From Rhodopirellula bahusiensis (GTDB lineage: Bacteria; Planctomycetota; Planctomycetia; Pirellulales; Pirellulaceae), in the NCBI RefSeq assembly GCF_002727185.1, contig NZ_NIZW01000015.1, positions 1 to 64,000 on the forward strand: DNA of 64,000 bases, read 5' to 3'. The position numbers and the translations under genes are program-made. Shown here piece after piece: positions 56,267-64,000 of the stretch. The notes beneath the pieces are model-generated. The model worked only from the letters and a program-made list of their open reading frames with translations, was not told the origin of the DNA and made no database searches. Each line of letters opens with the position of its first letter. Position 1 is the stretch's first letter.

Positions 56267-56703
56267 GCGAATCCACCCGGCTCCCACCAAGCAACGAATT
56301 GGCTCACGGGATGAAACCCAATCATTCCGGTAACTGTTTGAATGCGCTGGGCCGGACTGCTGAATCGTTGGGGTTGTGGTGGCGATCCGTTGGCGCAAGT
56401 TTTCATCCCGGTAGGGATATCAGATGGTAGCCTTCGGTAAGCGATAGCGCCACCGATGGACACGCCCCCGACGCCGCCACTCTCCATCCCGCCGTGGCCT
56501 TTGGCCACGGCGGGATGGAGAGTTTTATGGGCGCTCGTTTTCCGGGGGTACGCTGCGACGCAGCAACCCGCGGCTACCATCTAAAATCCCTACCGGGATG
56601 AAGAAAGACAGAAGCCAGAAGGAACGTTGCATCCGCTATCAGAACGCGAATAGCAAACATTTCGCAGCCGAGTGTGAGGCCCATGACTGGCGGACACCGG
56701 AAC
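56267..56703. other. 437-bp convergent gap holding a 201-bp inverted-repeat element
   Basis: Between the stops of the ThuA-like gene (+) and the MFS transporter (-). Apart from the element at 56402-56602 I see no gene. Confidence 0.6.
56402..56602. mobile_element. 201-bp element with 31-bp terminal inverted repeats and a long hairpin
   Basis: 56402-56432 and 56572-56602 are inverted copies with two mismatches over 31 bp. The outer part of each arm, ATCCC-GGTA-GGGAT, is itself a small hairpin. Inside, 56479-56499 and 56503-56523 form a perfect 21-bp stem with a TTT loop, followed by TTT, so it could also terminate transcription. No coding capacity and no clear target duplication. It resembles a non-autonomous (MITE- or REP-type) element. 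Confidence 0.8.
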
Positions 56704-58062
56704 TCACTCTTCGGCACTGGCAATGATCGGGGCGGTCACACTGCCCGCCCCGGGACGAATCGAGAGCACTCGCATGCCGATCGATTTCAACGAATGCTTG
56801 GGAAGAACGGCTCCCACCAACAATCCCAAGCAAAGCAACCGGCCGGCCGACGAGAGACCGAACAAGTAATAGTAAGTCTGTGACGTCGTTCCCCAGTACG
56901 CCAAGATCGCGGCTCCGGCCAAGGCCCCTGCACAAATAGCGAGCGTGTTGGCAAAGTTGTGATAGGTCAGCAACCGGGTCCGATGTTTCGCGGGCAAGGT
57001 CTCGAAGAACATCAGGAAGAACCCCAGCTCGTACGCGGCCCAAGCGATGCCACTGAGGATCTGAATGATCGCCAACCAAATCAGGTTGGTCGAAACGATC
57101 CACAGCGATGCCAGCGGCACCAATCCAATGCCGCCGAACCACAGCACCTTGGCCGCACCAGACTCTTCCGCGATGCGCCCCCAAAACGCGAATGAGATGA
57201 CTTTGCTGAGGAAGGCGAGTGCGATCAGACCGACGTAGACGACATAGTCAAACTCCAACTGCCCCAGCATGTACGGCACAAAGTACGGGCCGCTGAGTTG
57301 AATAAAAACTTGCATGGCGACCAAATAAGCCAGCAACCGAATGGCCGATCGATCGTCCACTCGTTCTTCAGCTGGCTTCTCCGCCGCATCTTTCTGAGGA
57401 GGCTCGATGTGGTTTGCAACCTGCGATCCGTTTCGAGTCCGGTGCAGAAAACTCGCGGAGACCAAACGCAACATCGCGGCGACCAAGAACACCCCGGCGA
57501 ACCCGGTCAACGCCATGTCTTGGTGGGACGTCCATTGCAACACCAAGCCGGCGACCATCAATCCGGAGAACGTACAAATCTGTTGCAGCCGAGATCGCTT
57601 TGAAAAAAATCGAGCGCGTCCCGCGACGGGAACGATCTGTTCGATCCAGGTGTTCCATGCCGGTCCGGTCGACAGGCCCGCGGCCCAGTAGACCGACGCG
57701 ATCAACAGGAACATCACGATCGACAGACTTCCGGTCCAGGCCGCATACGCCAGCGGCAAAAACGCGAGCGATTGCAACACCGCGCCCGCAACGATCCAAC
57801 GTCGGTAGCCGCCAATCCAAGAGATGGCCTTGGGCGAGACCAACTGGATCACTCCGCCAACCAGCAGCGGAATGCTGGCGATCAAACCCGACGCGGTTTC
57901 GCTCAGCCCCACCGCCAACGCGAACGCGGAAAAGTAGGTTTCACCGCATCCAACCATGCCGCCAAAACACGCCGCATCACCCAAGCTTCGGGTGAGGTTC
58001 CGGTCGCTTTTACCAGCGGAAGAAGTGCGATGAATCGTTGCGGGATTGAGGATTCGGTCCAT
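56704..58062 (-). CDS. MFS-family transporter
   Basis: 452 residues, ATG start. About ten to twelve hydrophobic segments, e.g. FSAFALAVGLSETASGLIASI, WIVAGAVLQSLAFLPLAYA, IVMFLLIASVYWAAGLS, MALTGFAGVFLVAAMLRLV, IRLLAYLVAMQVFIQLSG and NLIWLAIIQILSGIAWAAYELG. A hydrophilic loop of about 35 residues with PPQKDAAEKPAEERVDDR splits the two halves, as in MFS proteins. The motif-A-like loop GRARFFSKRSRLQQ is visible. Substrate not inferable. Divergent from the YqiJ-like gene. Confidence 0.82.
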   Translation of the reverse strand: MDRILNPATIHRTSSAGKSDRNLTRSLGDAACFGGMVGCGETYFSAFALAVGLSETASGLIASIPLLVGGVIQLVSPKAISWIGGYRRWIVAGAVLQSLAFLPLAYAAWTGSLSIVMFLLIASVYWAAGLSTGPAWNTWIEQIVPVAGRARFFSKRSRLQQICTFSGLMVAGLVLQWTSHQDMALTGFAGVFLVAAMLRLVSASFLHRTRNGSQVANHIEPPQKDAAEKPAEERVDDRSAIRLLAYLVAMQVFIQLSGPYFVPYMLGQLEFDYVVYVGLIALAFLSKVISFAFWGRIAEESGAAKVLWFGGIGLVPLASLWIVSTNLIWLAIIQILSGIAWAAYELGFFLMFFETLPAKHRTRLLTYHNFANTLAICAGALAGAAILAYWGTTSQTYYYLFGLSSAGRLLCLGLLVGAVLPKHSLKSIGMRVLSIRPGAGSVTAPIIASAEE

Positions 58063-58248
58063 TAAAAAGATGCGAAATTGTGGAAGCAGTTGTCAGGCGT
58101 GCTTGTACTTCTTTCCCGGACCATTCAACAGGTCGTTTCTTTGCAAGACTGCGGCATTACTGCGCCCACATCGGCGTCAAACCCCGCCACGTGATAAGAT
58201 TCTTTCCCCCGCGAAAACCGTGAGGATTCCTTTTCAGGAGACAGACGC

Positions 58249-58971
58249 ATGTTGGCGATGACTTGGACCGAACGGCTCGACTCCATCCTTGTGGGGCCCA
58301 TGTGGCCTGCCACCGTTCTGGCCGCGTTGTTTCTGCTCTACGCCCTCGTCTCGATGCTGGGCATTTTTGAGTTTGGCGTCGACGCGGATGTCGATGTCGA
58401 CTTGGACATCCCCGATCTGGATGCCCCGGATCTGGCGGGCGACGTCGGTGGCGATTTAGGCATGGACGCTTCCGGCGAACCCATGCACGGTGACTGGTTT
58501 GGCGGTGCGGGCGCGGCCACTTTGCGGGCCATGAACCTGGACCGAGTGCCGCTGGTCGTTTGGTTTTCGGTCTTCAGTGTCCTGTTTTGGGTGATCAGCT
58601 TTTACCTGTGGTTTGGTTACGACGTGCGGCGCTACGATCCCGACTTCCTGACCAGCGGATTGCTGACGATCCGCAACGGCGTTCTGGGGATCGTCGCGAC
58701 CAAAATGGCGACCTGGCCACTGCACCGGATCATGGTTCCGCCGACCGAATTCCACGCCTCCAGCCTGGTTGGCGGATCGGCCACCATCGAAACCCGGCAA
58801 GCCGACGAATCGTTCGGTCGTGCACGTTTTGCGACTGATGCGGCCCCTCTGCTGATTTCCGTCCGAACCGGTGGTGAAATTATCCCAAAAGGGGTACGTG
58901 TCACGGTGGTGAACTATGATCAAAACAGCAAAACCTACCTGGTGCGGGCTGATTCTTCGGCTTCGACGTGA
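58249..58971 (+). CDS. YqiJ/NfeD-like membrane protein with OB-fold
   Basis: 240 residues; ATG with AGGAG 9 nt before it. First membrane segment about 18-40 (PATVLAALFLLYALVSMLGI). Then a very acidic segment of Asp-Val, Asp-Leu and Asp-Pro repeats (VDADVDVDLDIPDLDAPDL). Second membrane segment about 101-122 (VPLVVWFSVFSVLFWVISFYL). The C-terminal 75 residues form an OB-like domain (VGGSATIETRQADESFG, GEIIPKGVRVTVVNYDQNS), as in NfeD and YqiJ (DUF1449). Such proteins are regularly encoded just before flotillins and help them assemble in the membrane. Spacing to flotillin is 105 bp. Confidence 0.82.
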   Translation: MLAMTWTERLDSILVGPMWPATVLAALFLLYALVSMLGIFEFGVDADVDVDLDIPDLDAPDLAGDVGGDLGMDASGEPMHGDWFGGAGAATLRAMNLDRVPLVVWFSVFSVLFWVISFYLWFGYDVRRYDPDFLTSGLLTIRNGVLGIVATKMATWPLHRIMVPPTEFHASSLVGGSATIETRQADESFGRARFATDAAPLLISVRTGGEIIPKGVRVTVVNYDQNSKTYLVRADSSAST

Positions 58972-59076
58972 TTCGGCGCGCCCCGCTGGCTGATATTCCA
59001 CGCCTGACCAACAGGCAAAATGTTTTCGGGATTCGTCATCGAATCATCCCGCAGTCAATCACTCGAAAGAACACTC

Positions 59077-61137
59077 ATGCTGGTTGCTCTCATCACAGAT
59101 AGCCTCGCTGCGGACGTGGCGATCATTTTGGTCGGGGGACTTTTCCTCGTCGGCATCGTCGTCGCGCTCTTCTACAAGAGCTACTACGTCAAAGTCGGTC
59201 CCGATCGCGCCATCGTGAAATCGGGTTCCGGCGGCGTCAAAGCCGTGACCGGCGAAGGCATGCTGATCATCCCGCTGATCCAGCAATACGAGTTCATGGA
59301 CCTCACGCTGAAAAGCTTTGAGATCCATCGCCAGGGCAGCGAAGGTTTGATCTGCCGCGACAACATTCGCGCCGACATCAAAGTCGCGTTCTTTGTGCGT
59401 GTCGACAAAAGCCCCGAAGAAATGAAAGAGGTCGCTCAGTCGATCGGTGCCAAACGCTGTAGCGAACTGGAAACGCTGCGTGAACTGTTCGATGCGAAAT
59501 TCAGCGAAGCACTGAAAACCGTCGGCAAGCAATTTGACTTCGTCGATCTGTACGACCAACGCGACAAGTTCAAAGAAGAAATCCTCAAAGTCATCGGCAC
59601 CGACCTCAACGGTTACCGCCTCGACGACGCCGCGATCGATTACCTGGAACAAACGCCGTTGGACATGCTCAGTCCAACCAACATCCTCGACGCCGAGGGC
59701 ATCAAGAAGATCACCGAACTGACCTCGATGGAAAAGGTCAAGGAAAACCAGTTCACCCGCGACAAAGAAAAGACGCTGAAGAAGCAGGACGTCGAAGCCG
59801 AAGAAACGATCCTCGAACTGGAACGACAACGCGTCGAAGCGGTCGAAAAACAACAACGCGAAATCGCAGAAATCACTTCGCGTGAACAAGCCTCGGCTGC
59901 GAAAGTTCGCGAAGAACAACGACTGGAATCCGAACGAGCCCGCATCCAAACCGAAGAAGAAATTGGCATCGCCGAAGAGAACAAGGCTCGTCAGGTCTTG
60001 GTCGCAATGCGGAACAAGGAAAAGACGGACGCGGTCGAACTGGAACGCGTCAACCGAGATCGCGACTTGGAAGCCACCGAACGCATGCGTGTCGTGGGCG
60101 TCGCCGATGTCGAGAAAGAAAAAGCGATCGAAGTCGAGAAACGCAACATTCAAGAAGTGATTCGCGAACGCGTCGCTGTCGAACGTGCCGTGGTCGAAGA
60201 ACAAGAACGGATCAAAGACACCGAAGAACACGCCAAGGCCGAACGTCAAAAAACGGTCCAAATCACCGCCGCTCAAATGAAAGCGGAAGAAGAACTCATC
60301 CGACAAACCAAGCTGGCTCAAGCCGAGAAGGAAAGCAGCGAGTTGCTGGCTGAAAAAGTCCGCATCGAAGCCGAAGCCAAACGCGACGCGGCCGAAAAAG
60401 AAACCGCCGCAACGAAGATGCTGGCCGAAGCCGAAGCCGCTCAAGCCGCTGCCGCTGGTTTGGCCGAAGCTCAAGTCCAAGAGGCCAAAGCCGTCTCACT
60501 GGAAAAAGAAGGCATGGCCGAAGCCAAGGTTTCTCGCGAGAAATACACGGCCGAAGCGACCGGTATCACCGAGAAAGCAGAAGCGATGAAGAAGCTGGAC
60601 GGCGTCGGCAAAGAACACGAAGAGTTCAAACTCAAACTGGAGAAAGAGAAGTTCGTCGAAGTTGCTGCGATCGAAGCTCAACGCGGAATTGCCGAAAGCC
60701 AAGCCGGTGTCATCGGCGAAGCCTTGCAAGCCGCTCGAATCGACATCGTTGGTGGCGACGGAGAATTCTTCGAACAGATCACTTCCGCGGTCAAAGGCGG
60801 CAAAGCGATCGACCGATTTGTCTACAACAGCCAAGTCGCGACGGACGTCAAGAATACGTTCTTCGATGGCAACGCGGATTACTTCCGCGATCAAGTCAAA
60901 GAGCTGATCTCACAGTTCGGATTGGACACCGACGGCGTGAAAGACCTTTCCATCGCGGCTTTGATTGCCAAGTTGATGGGAATGTCCAGCACCGACGATG
61001 TTCGAACGCAGTTGACCAGCCTGCTCAGCATGGCTGGGACCGCCAACGTGGCCGACCAAAAGGTCAGTCGCTTGCTCACGTCCGAGTCCAATACCGTTCC
61101 AGCGAAAAAAGTCTCGCCTAACGGGAAGAAGGCCTGA
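59077..61137 (+). CDS. Flotillin (YqiK-type)
   Basis: 686 residues from the ATG at 59077. A single N-terminal membrane segment at about residues 12-32 (ADVAIILVGGLFLVGIVVALF) leads to an SPFH/band-7 domain: YYVKVGPDRAIVKSG, GEGMLIIPLIQQYEF, FEIHRQG and ICRDNIRADIKVAFFVRVD. Residues about 215-560 are a long Glu/Ala/Lys coiled coil, the flotillin domain, ending AAGLAEAQVQEAKAV. The C-terminal part (AGVIGEALQAARIDIVGGDGEFFEQIT) matches YqiK/flotillin tails. Flotillins form membrane microdomain scaffolds. The next gene starts 4 bp after its stop, so this forms an operon with the YqiJ-like and ATPase genes. Confidence 0.92.
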   Translation: MLVALITDSLAADVAIILVGGLFLVGIVVALFYKSYYVKVGPDRAIVKSGSGGVKAVTGEGMLIIPLIQQYEFMDLTLKSFEIHRQGSEGLICRDNIRADIKVAFFVRVDKSPEEMKEVAQSIGAKRCSELETLRELFDAKFSEALKTVGKQFDFVDLYDQRDKFKEEILKVIGTDLNGYRLDDAAIDYLEQTPLDMLSPTNILDAEGIKKITELTSMEKVKENQFTRDKEKTLKKQDVEAEETILELERQRVEAVEKQQREIAEITSREQASAAKVREEQRLESERARIQTEEEIGIAEENKARQVLVAMRNKEKTDAVELERVNRDRDLEATERMRVVGVADVEKEKAIEVEKRNIQEVIRERVAVERAVVEEQERIKDTEEHAKAERQKTVQITAAQMKAEEELIRQTKLAQAEKESSELLAEKVRIEAEAKRDAAEKETAATKMLAEAEAAQAAAAGLAEAQVQEAKAVSLEKEGMAEAKVSREKYTAEATGITEKAEAMKKLDGVGKEHEEFKLKLEKEKFVEVAAIEAQRGIAESQAGVIGEALQAARIDIVGGDGEFFEQITSAVKGGKAIDRFVYNSQVATDVKNTFFDGNADYFRDQVKELISQFGLDTDGVKDLSIAALIAKLMGMSSTDDVRTQLTSLLSMAGTANVADQKVSRLLTSESNTVPAKKVSPNGKKA

Positions 61138-61140
61138 TCG

Positions 61141-64000
61141 TGGCTGAGGACGCTTCCACCGAAGCGACTTCGCTGCCTGGTTCCGCTGGTGATGGTGGAT
61201 CGGATGCAGGGATTTCCAAGGACGCCGCCTCGCAGTTGTCGGGCGGAACCTACGAAGTCCTTCGCAACCGCCTTCGCACCGCCGCCGGTGATCTTCGCGA
61301 TCGACTCGCCAAGCTGAACGAAGACCGCGGCGAAGTCTTCGGGAACATCGAAACGCGATTGATTGCGACGCAGCGGGTCTCGACCGAACACAACTGCGTC
61401 CCACGAGACATTGTCTCGATCGGCGACGAGTTCCTGTTTGGATACAACGTTCAGTTCGGATTGAAAACCGAGATCGAACTGGCCGACGTGTTCTCGATCT
61501 ACCGCATGGAATCCACCGAGTTCCATGAACGGCCACTCGAGCGAATCATGGACGATCGCTTCGTCAGTGATTTCCACGAGCTGTACCGGTTCTACAAAGA
61601 CACCACGTTCCTGCGGTTCTTTGTGTCCGGCCCGATCTTGCACATGGTGTTTCAAGTCGGCAAAACCGCTCGAGACATCAAATCATTCAAATGGCGTCGC
61701 AGCCCCGAAGGCCTGCAATACGTCGACAATCGCAGCGACCACGAAGTCCGCTTGCCCGACCAGCACGAATTTCGCTGGCAGAGGACAACGCGGGACATGC
61801 ATCACTACGGTGAGCACCCGCATATCTCCATCGATGACCGCGTGTTCGTCGAAACGGTCGGCGGTGACCTGACGATCAAAGTCGAAAACAACACCAGCGT
61901 CGGCGAAGGCATCTACGCCGAACCGGTCGACAACTTCGACCAAAAACTCGACGACGCGGAGATTCATTACGCAATCGTCGGTCACTTGGTCTTGCTGAAG
62001 ATCAAACCGTATCAAGAGAACCAATTTCGCTACATCATCTTCAACGGCAAGATCAACCAAGCGATCCGTTTGGACGAGATCCAGCACGCCTGCGTAATGC
62101 TGCCGGGCGACCAAGGTCTGATCTTCCCCGGCGGTTATTACTTGCAATCCGGCGAGTTCAAACGCTTTGACCACGGACTGGTCGACATGCGTTACGAGCG
62201 AACGATCAACTCGCCCAACGGCGAAGACAGCTTGTATCTGTTTTCCAATGTGGAAGACGGAACCTACATCCAACTGCGTTACAACCAAATCCGCCAGTCG
62301 GTCGACACACCGCTCGTGTGCCACGGTCAAACGTTCTTCGAAGCCGGCGAAATGGTCTGCTTCAAAGGCCAAGACACGCCGCAGAAGCACCATGCGATTC
62401 AGTTGTGGCAAACGCCGTTCACCAGCGAAGACTACCTGCCCGAGAACCAAACCGATTCGTTGCTGTTCAAAATCGGCAACAAAGACTTGGTTCGCGGGAT
62501 GGCCGAGTGCAGCGAACTGCTGCAACTGATCGAGAAGGACGACAGCTACAACGATTTGTACATCGACCTGTCCAAGAAGTCCGGCGATGTCCTCGACAGC
62601 TACTTCTGGATCGACAACGAAGAAACTCATCACCTCGCCGAACCACTTCGCAAAATTCGCGAAACGGCGGGAGCGGCGATCGAAGAATACGAAAAAGTCG
62701 TTCGTGTTCGCGAAGCCACCGCCAAGCAAACTCGCCAGGTCCAATCGGACACGAACACGACGCTGAAAGAGATCGAGCGTTCGCGGTTCACTTCGATTGA
62801 CCAGTTCGTCGCTTCGCTGGCGCAACTGCGAGTCCAGAGAGGCCGTGCGATCGCTTTGCGTGAACTTCGGTTCGTCGACCTTTCCGTCGTGGAAGAATTG
62901 GAATCGGTCACCGCCGAGCAATCGGATCGTCTCAGCCGTCGCTGCGTCGAATTCCTGCTCGGCGAAGATGCATTGCAACCTTATCGCGACCGGGTTGCCG
63001 AAGCCGATAACCGCGTTCCCGAAATCAAGGGCGTCGCTCAAGCCAAAGAACTCGAAGCAGAGATCGACCAATCCGCTGCCGATTTGGAATTGCTGACCGA
63101 AACGGTGAGCAACCTGCAGATCGACGACGCGACTCAGCGCACCACCATCATCGATGCGATCGGCGACGTCTTCGCGACCGTCAATCGCGTTCGCAGTGCG
63201 CTGAAAAATCGCAAGCAAGAACTGATCGGCGTCGAAGGCCGAGCCGAATTTGCATCGCAGTTGAAATTGCTCGAACAAACCACGACTGGCTACCTCGACG
63301 TCTGCGACACGCCCGCTCGTTGTGACGAGTACCTGACGAAAGTCATGGTGCAACTCGAAGAGCTCGAAGGTCGCTTCGCCGAATTCGACGAGTTCATCGA
63401 AACGCTCGCCTCTCGTCGCGAAGACGTTTACGGCGCTTTCGAATCGCGAAAAGTTGCGTTGGTTGAAAAACGCAATCGACGTGCCGAGGCTCTCAGTTCC
63501 GCCGCCGAACGGATCCTCAGCGGGATCCAGCATCGCGTTTCGAACATGGAATCGATCGATCAAATCGCTGCGTACTTCGCTGGCGACTTGATGGTCGGCA
63601 AGATTCGCAGCCTGATCGAAGAACTCGATGAACTCGGCGATGCCGTTCGCGTCGGTGATTTGCAAAGCCGCCTCAAAACGCTTCGCGAAGACGCGCTACG
63701 AGGCCTCAAAGATCGCCAAGATCTCTACGAAGACGGTGGCGATGTCATCCGACTGGGCGAACGAAAATTCGCGGTCAACACTCAGCCTCTGGACCTGACG
63801 ACGGTCCTACGAAGCGACGAACTCTGCCTGCACCTGACTGGCACGCAGTACTTCGATCCCATCGACGACGAGCGACTGATCGCCGCCCGCGACATTTGGA
63901 ACCAATCGCTGATCAGCGAGAACTCCGACGTCTACCGAGCCGAATTCCTGGCGATGGATCTGTTCGAATCCGGCCAAGCGGAATCGATTCAAGAGTTGGA
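61141..64000 (+). CDS. DUF3686-type DNA-repair-like ATPase, partial (runs off the right edge)
   Basis: GTG start at 61141, open without a stop to 64000 (953 codons visible). Ribosome site AAGAAGG lies inside the end of the flotillin gene. The first part after a short low-complexity tail (residues about 35-470) is beta-rich with EHNCVPRDIVSIGDEFLFG, FRYIIFNGKINQAIRL, GDQGLIFPGGYY and DSLYLFSNVEDG, typical of DUF3686. A long coiled-coil-like helical section follows (AGAAIEEYEKVVRVREATAKQTR onward). The P-loop and AAA+ core expected in this family would lie beyond the window, so ATPase activity is inferred from family knowledge. Located with YqiJ/flotillin, its usual partners. Confidence 0.72.

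Noticed and set aside
59059..60480. 473-codon minus-strand frame over flotillin
   Set aside because: Antisense image of the Glu/Lys/Ala-rich coiled coil (read as Phe/Leu/Ser-rich); not a real gene.
61683..63665. 660-codon minus-strand frame over the right-edge ATPase gene
   Set aside because: The plus strand has an uninterrupted frame with family features and a start 4 bp after flotillin; the antisense frame is a shadow.
1..64000. tRNA, rRNA or CRISPR array
   Set aside because: No T-loop/anticodon patterns, rRNA blocks or regularly spaced direct repeats were seen by eye; a covariance search would be decisive.

Overview
The window is a protein-coding, moderately high-GC piece of a planctomycete chromosome, most likely Rhodopirellula or a close Pirellulaceae relative. 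The basis is the set of families present: two cytochrome-c/DUF1501- and DUF1552-type gene pairs, an arylsulfatase, a DUF1080 protein, a ThuA-like protein, a DUF1559 remnant, a Ser/Thr kinase-like membrane protein beside an ECF sigma factor, and many lone housekeeping genes mixed with long secreted proteins of unknown role. I saw no rRNA, tRNA or CRISPR array. The genus is an inference from gene content; no 16S or other marker was available.

Layout. 1-1194 is gene-poor. It holds the 5' end of what looks like a group IIC intron running off the left edge, two matching 11-bp hairpins, and a GTGCTCGT-rich inverted repeat. 1195-5328 (-) is a DUF1501 / PSCyt-DUF1549-DUF1553 pair. 5451-9287 (-) holds a lipoprotein, KdsA and a lipid kinase. 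9622-10086 is a small FliL-like membrane protein. 10103-13560 (-) is a second haem-c/TAT pair (DUF1592-type plus DUF1552). 13753-21023 holds secreted coiled-coil, HEAT/EF-hand, J-domain-like and solenoid proteins. 21063-25203 holds a DUF937 protein, purine nucleoside phosphorylase and a HerA/DUF853-like ATPase. 25204-27961 is repeat-rich, with a glycine-zipper protein and a DUF2293 protein. 27962-38015 holds a sulfatase, MoxR, a zinc-ribbon coiled-coil protein, CoaE, a 1177-residue candidate PPi-type PEP carboxykinase, DUF1080 and PurD. 38163-41485 holds a repeat copy, a lipoprotein, a parvulin PPIase and NadC. 41543-45927 holds a polyprenyl sugar-phosphotransferase, a NYN nuclease-like protein and an alpha/beta hydrolase. 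45950-51859 holds a DUF1559 remnant, a membrane protein, an ECF sigma factor and a pseudokinase. 52022-56266 holds GlgA, a GalT-like protein and a ThuA-like protein. 56402-56602 is a 201-bp element with long terminal inverted repeats around a 21-bp hairpin. 56704-64000 holds an MFS transporter, then a YqiJ-like / flotillin / DUF3686-ATPase operon that runs off the right edge.

How the genes fit together. The haem-c/DUF1501 and haem-c/DUF1552 pairs are exported proteins whose cellular job is not established. KdsA (Kdo for LPS), the sugar-phosphotransferase, GlgA and the GalT-like protein serve envelope and storage polysaccharide. CoaE, PurD, NadC and Pnp are cofactor and nucleotide metabolism. 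Two gene groups deserve most attention: the YqiJ-flotillin-DUF3686 ATPase operon, and the pseudokinase / ECF sigma / membrane protein group. Three of the larger gaps between convergent genes (25204-25645, 38016-38457, 56267-56703) carry repeats.
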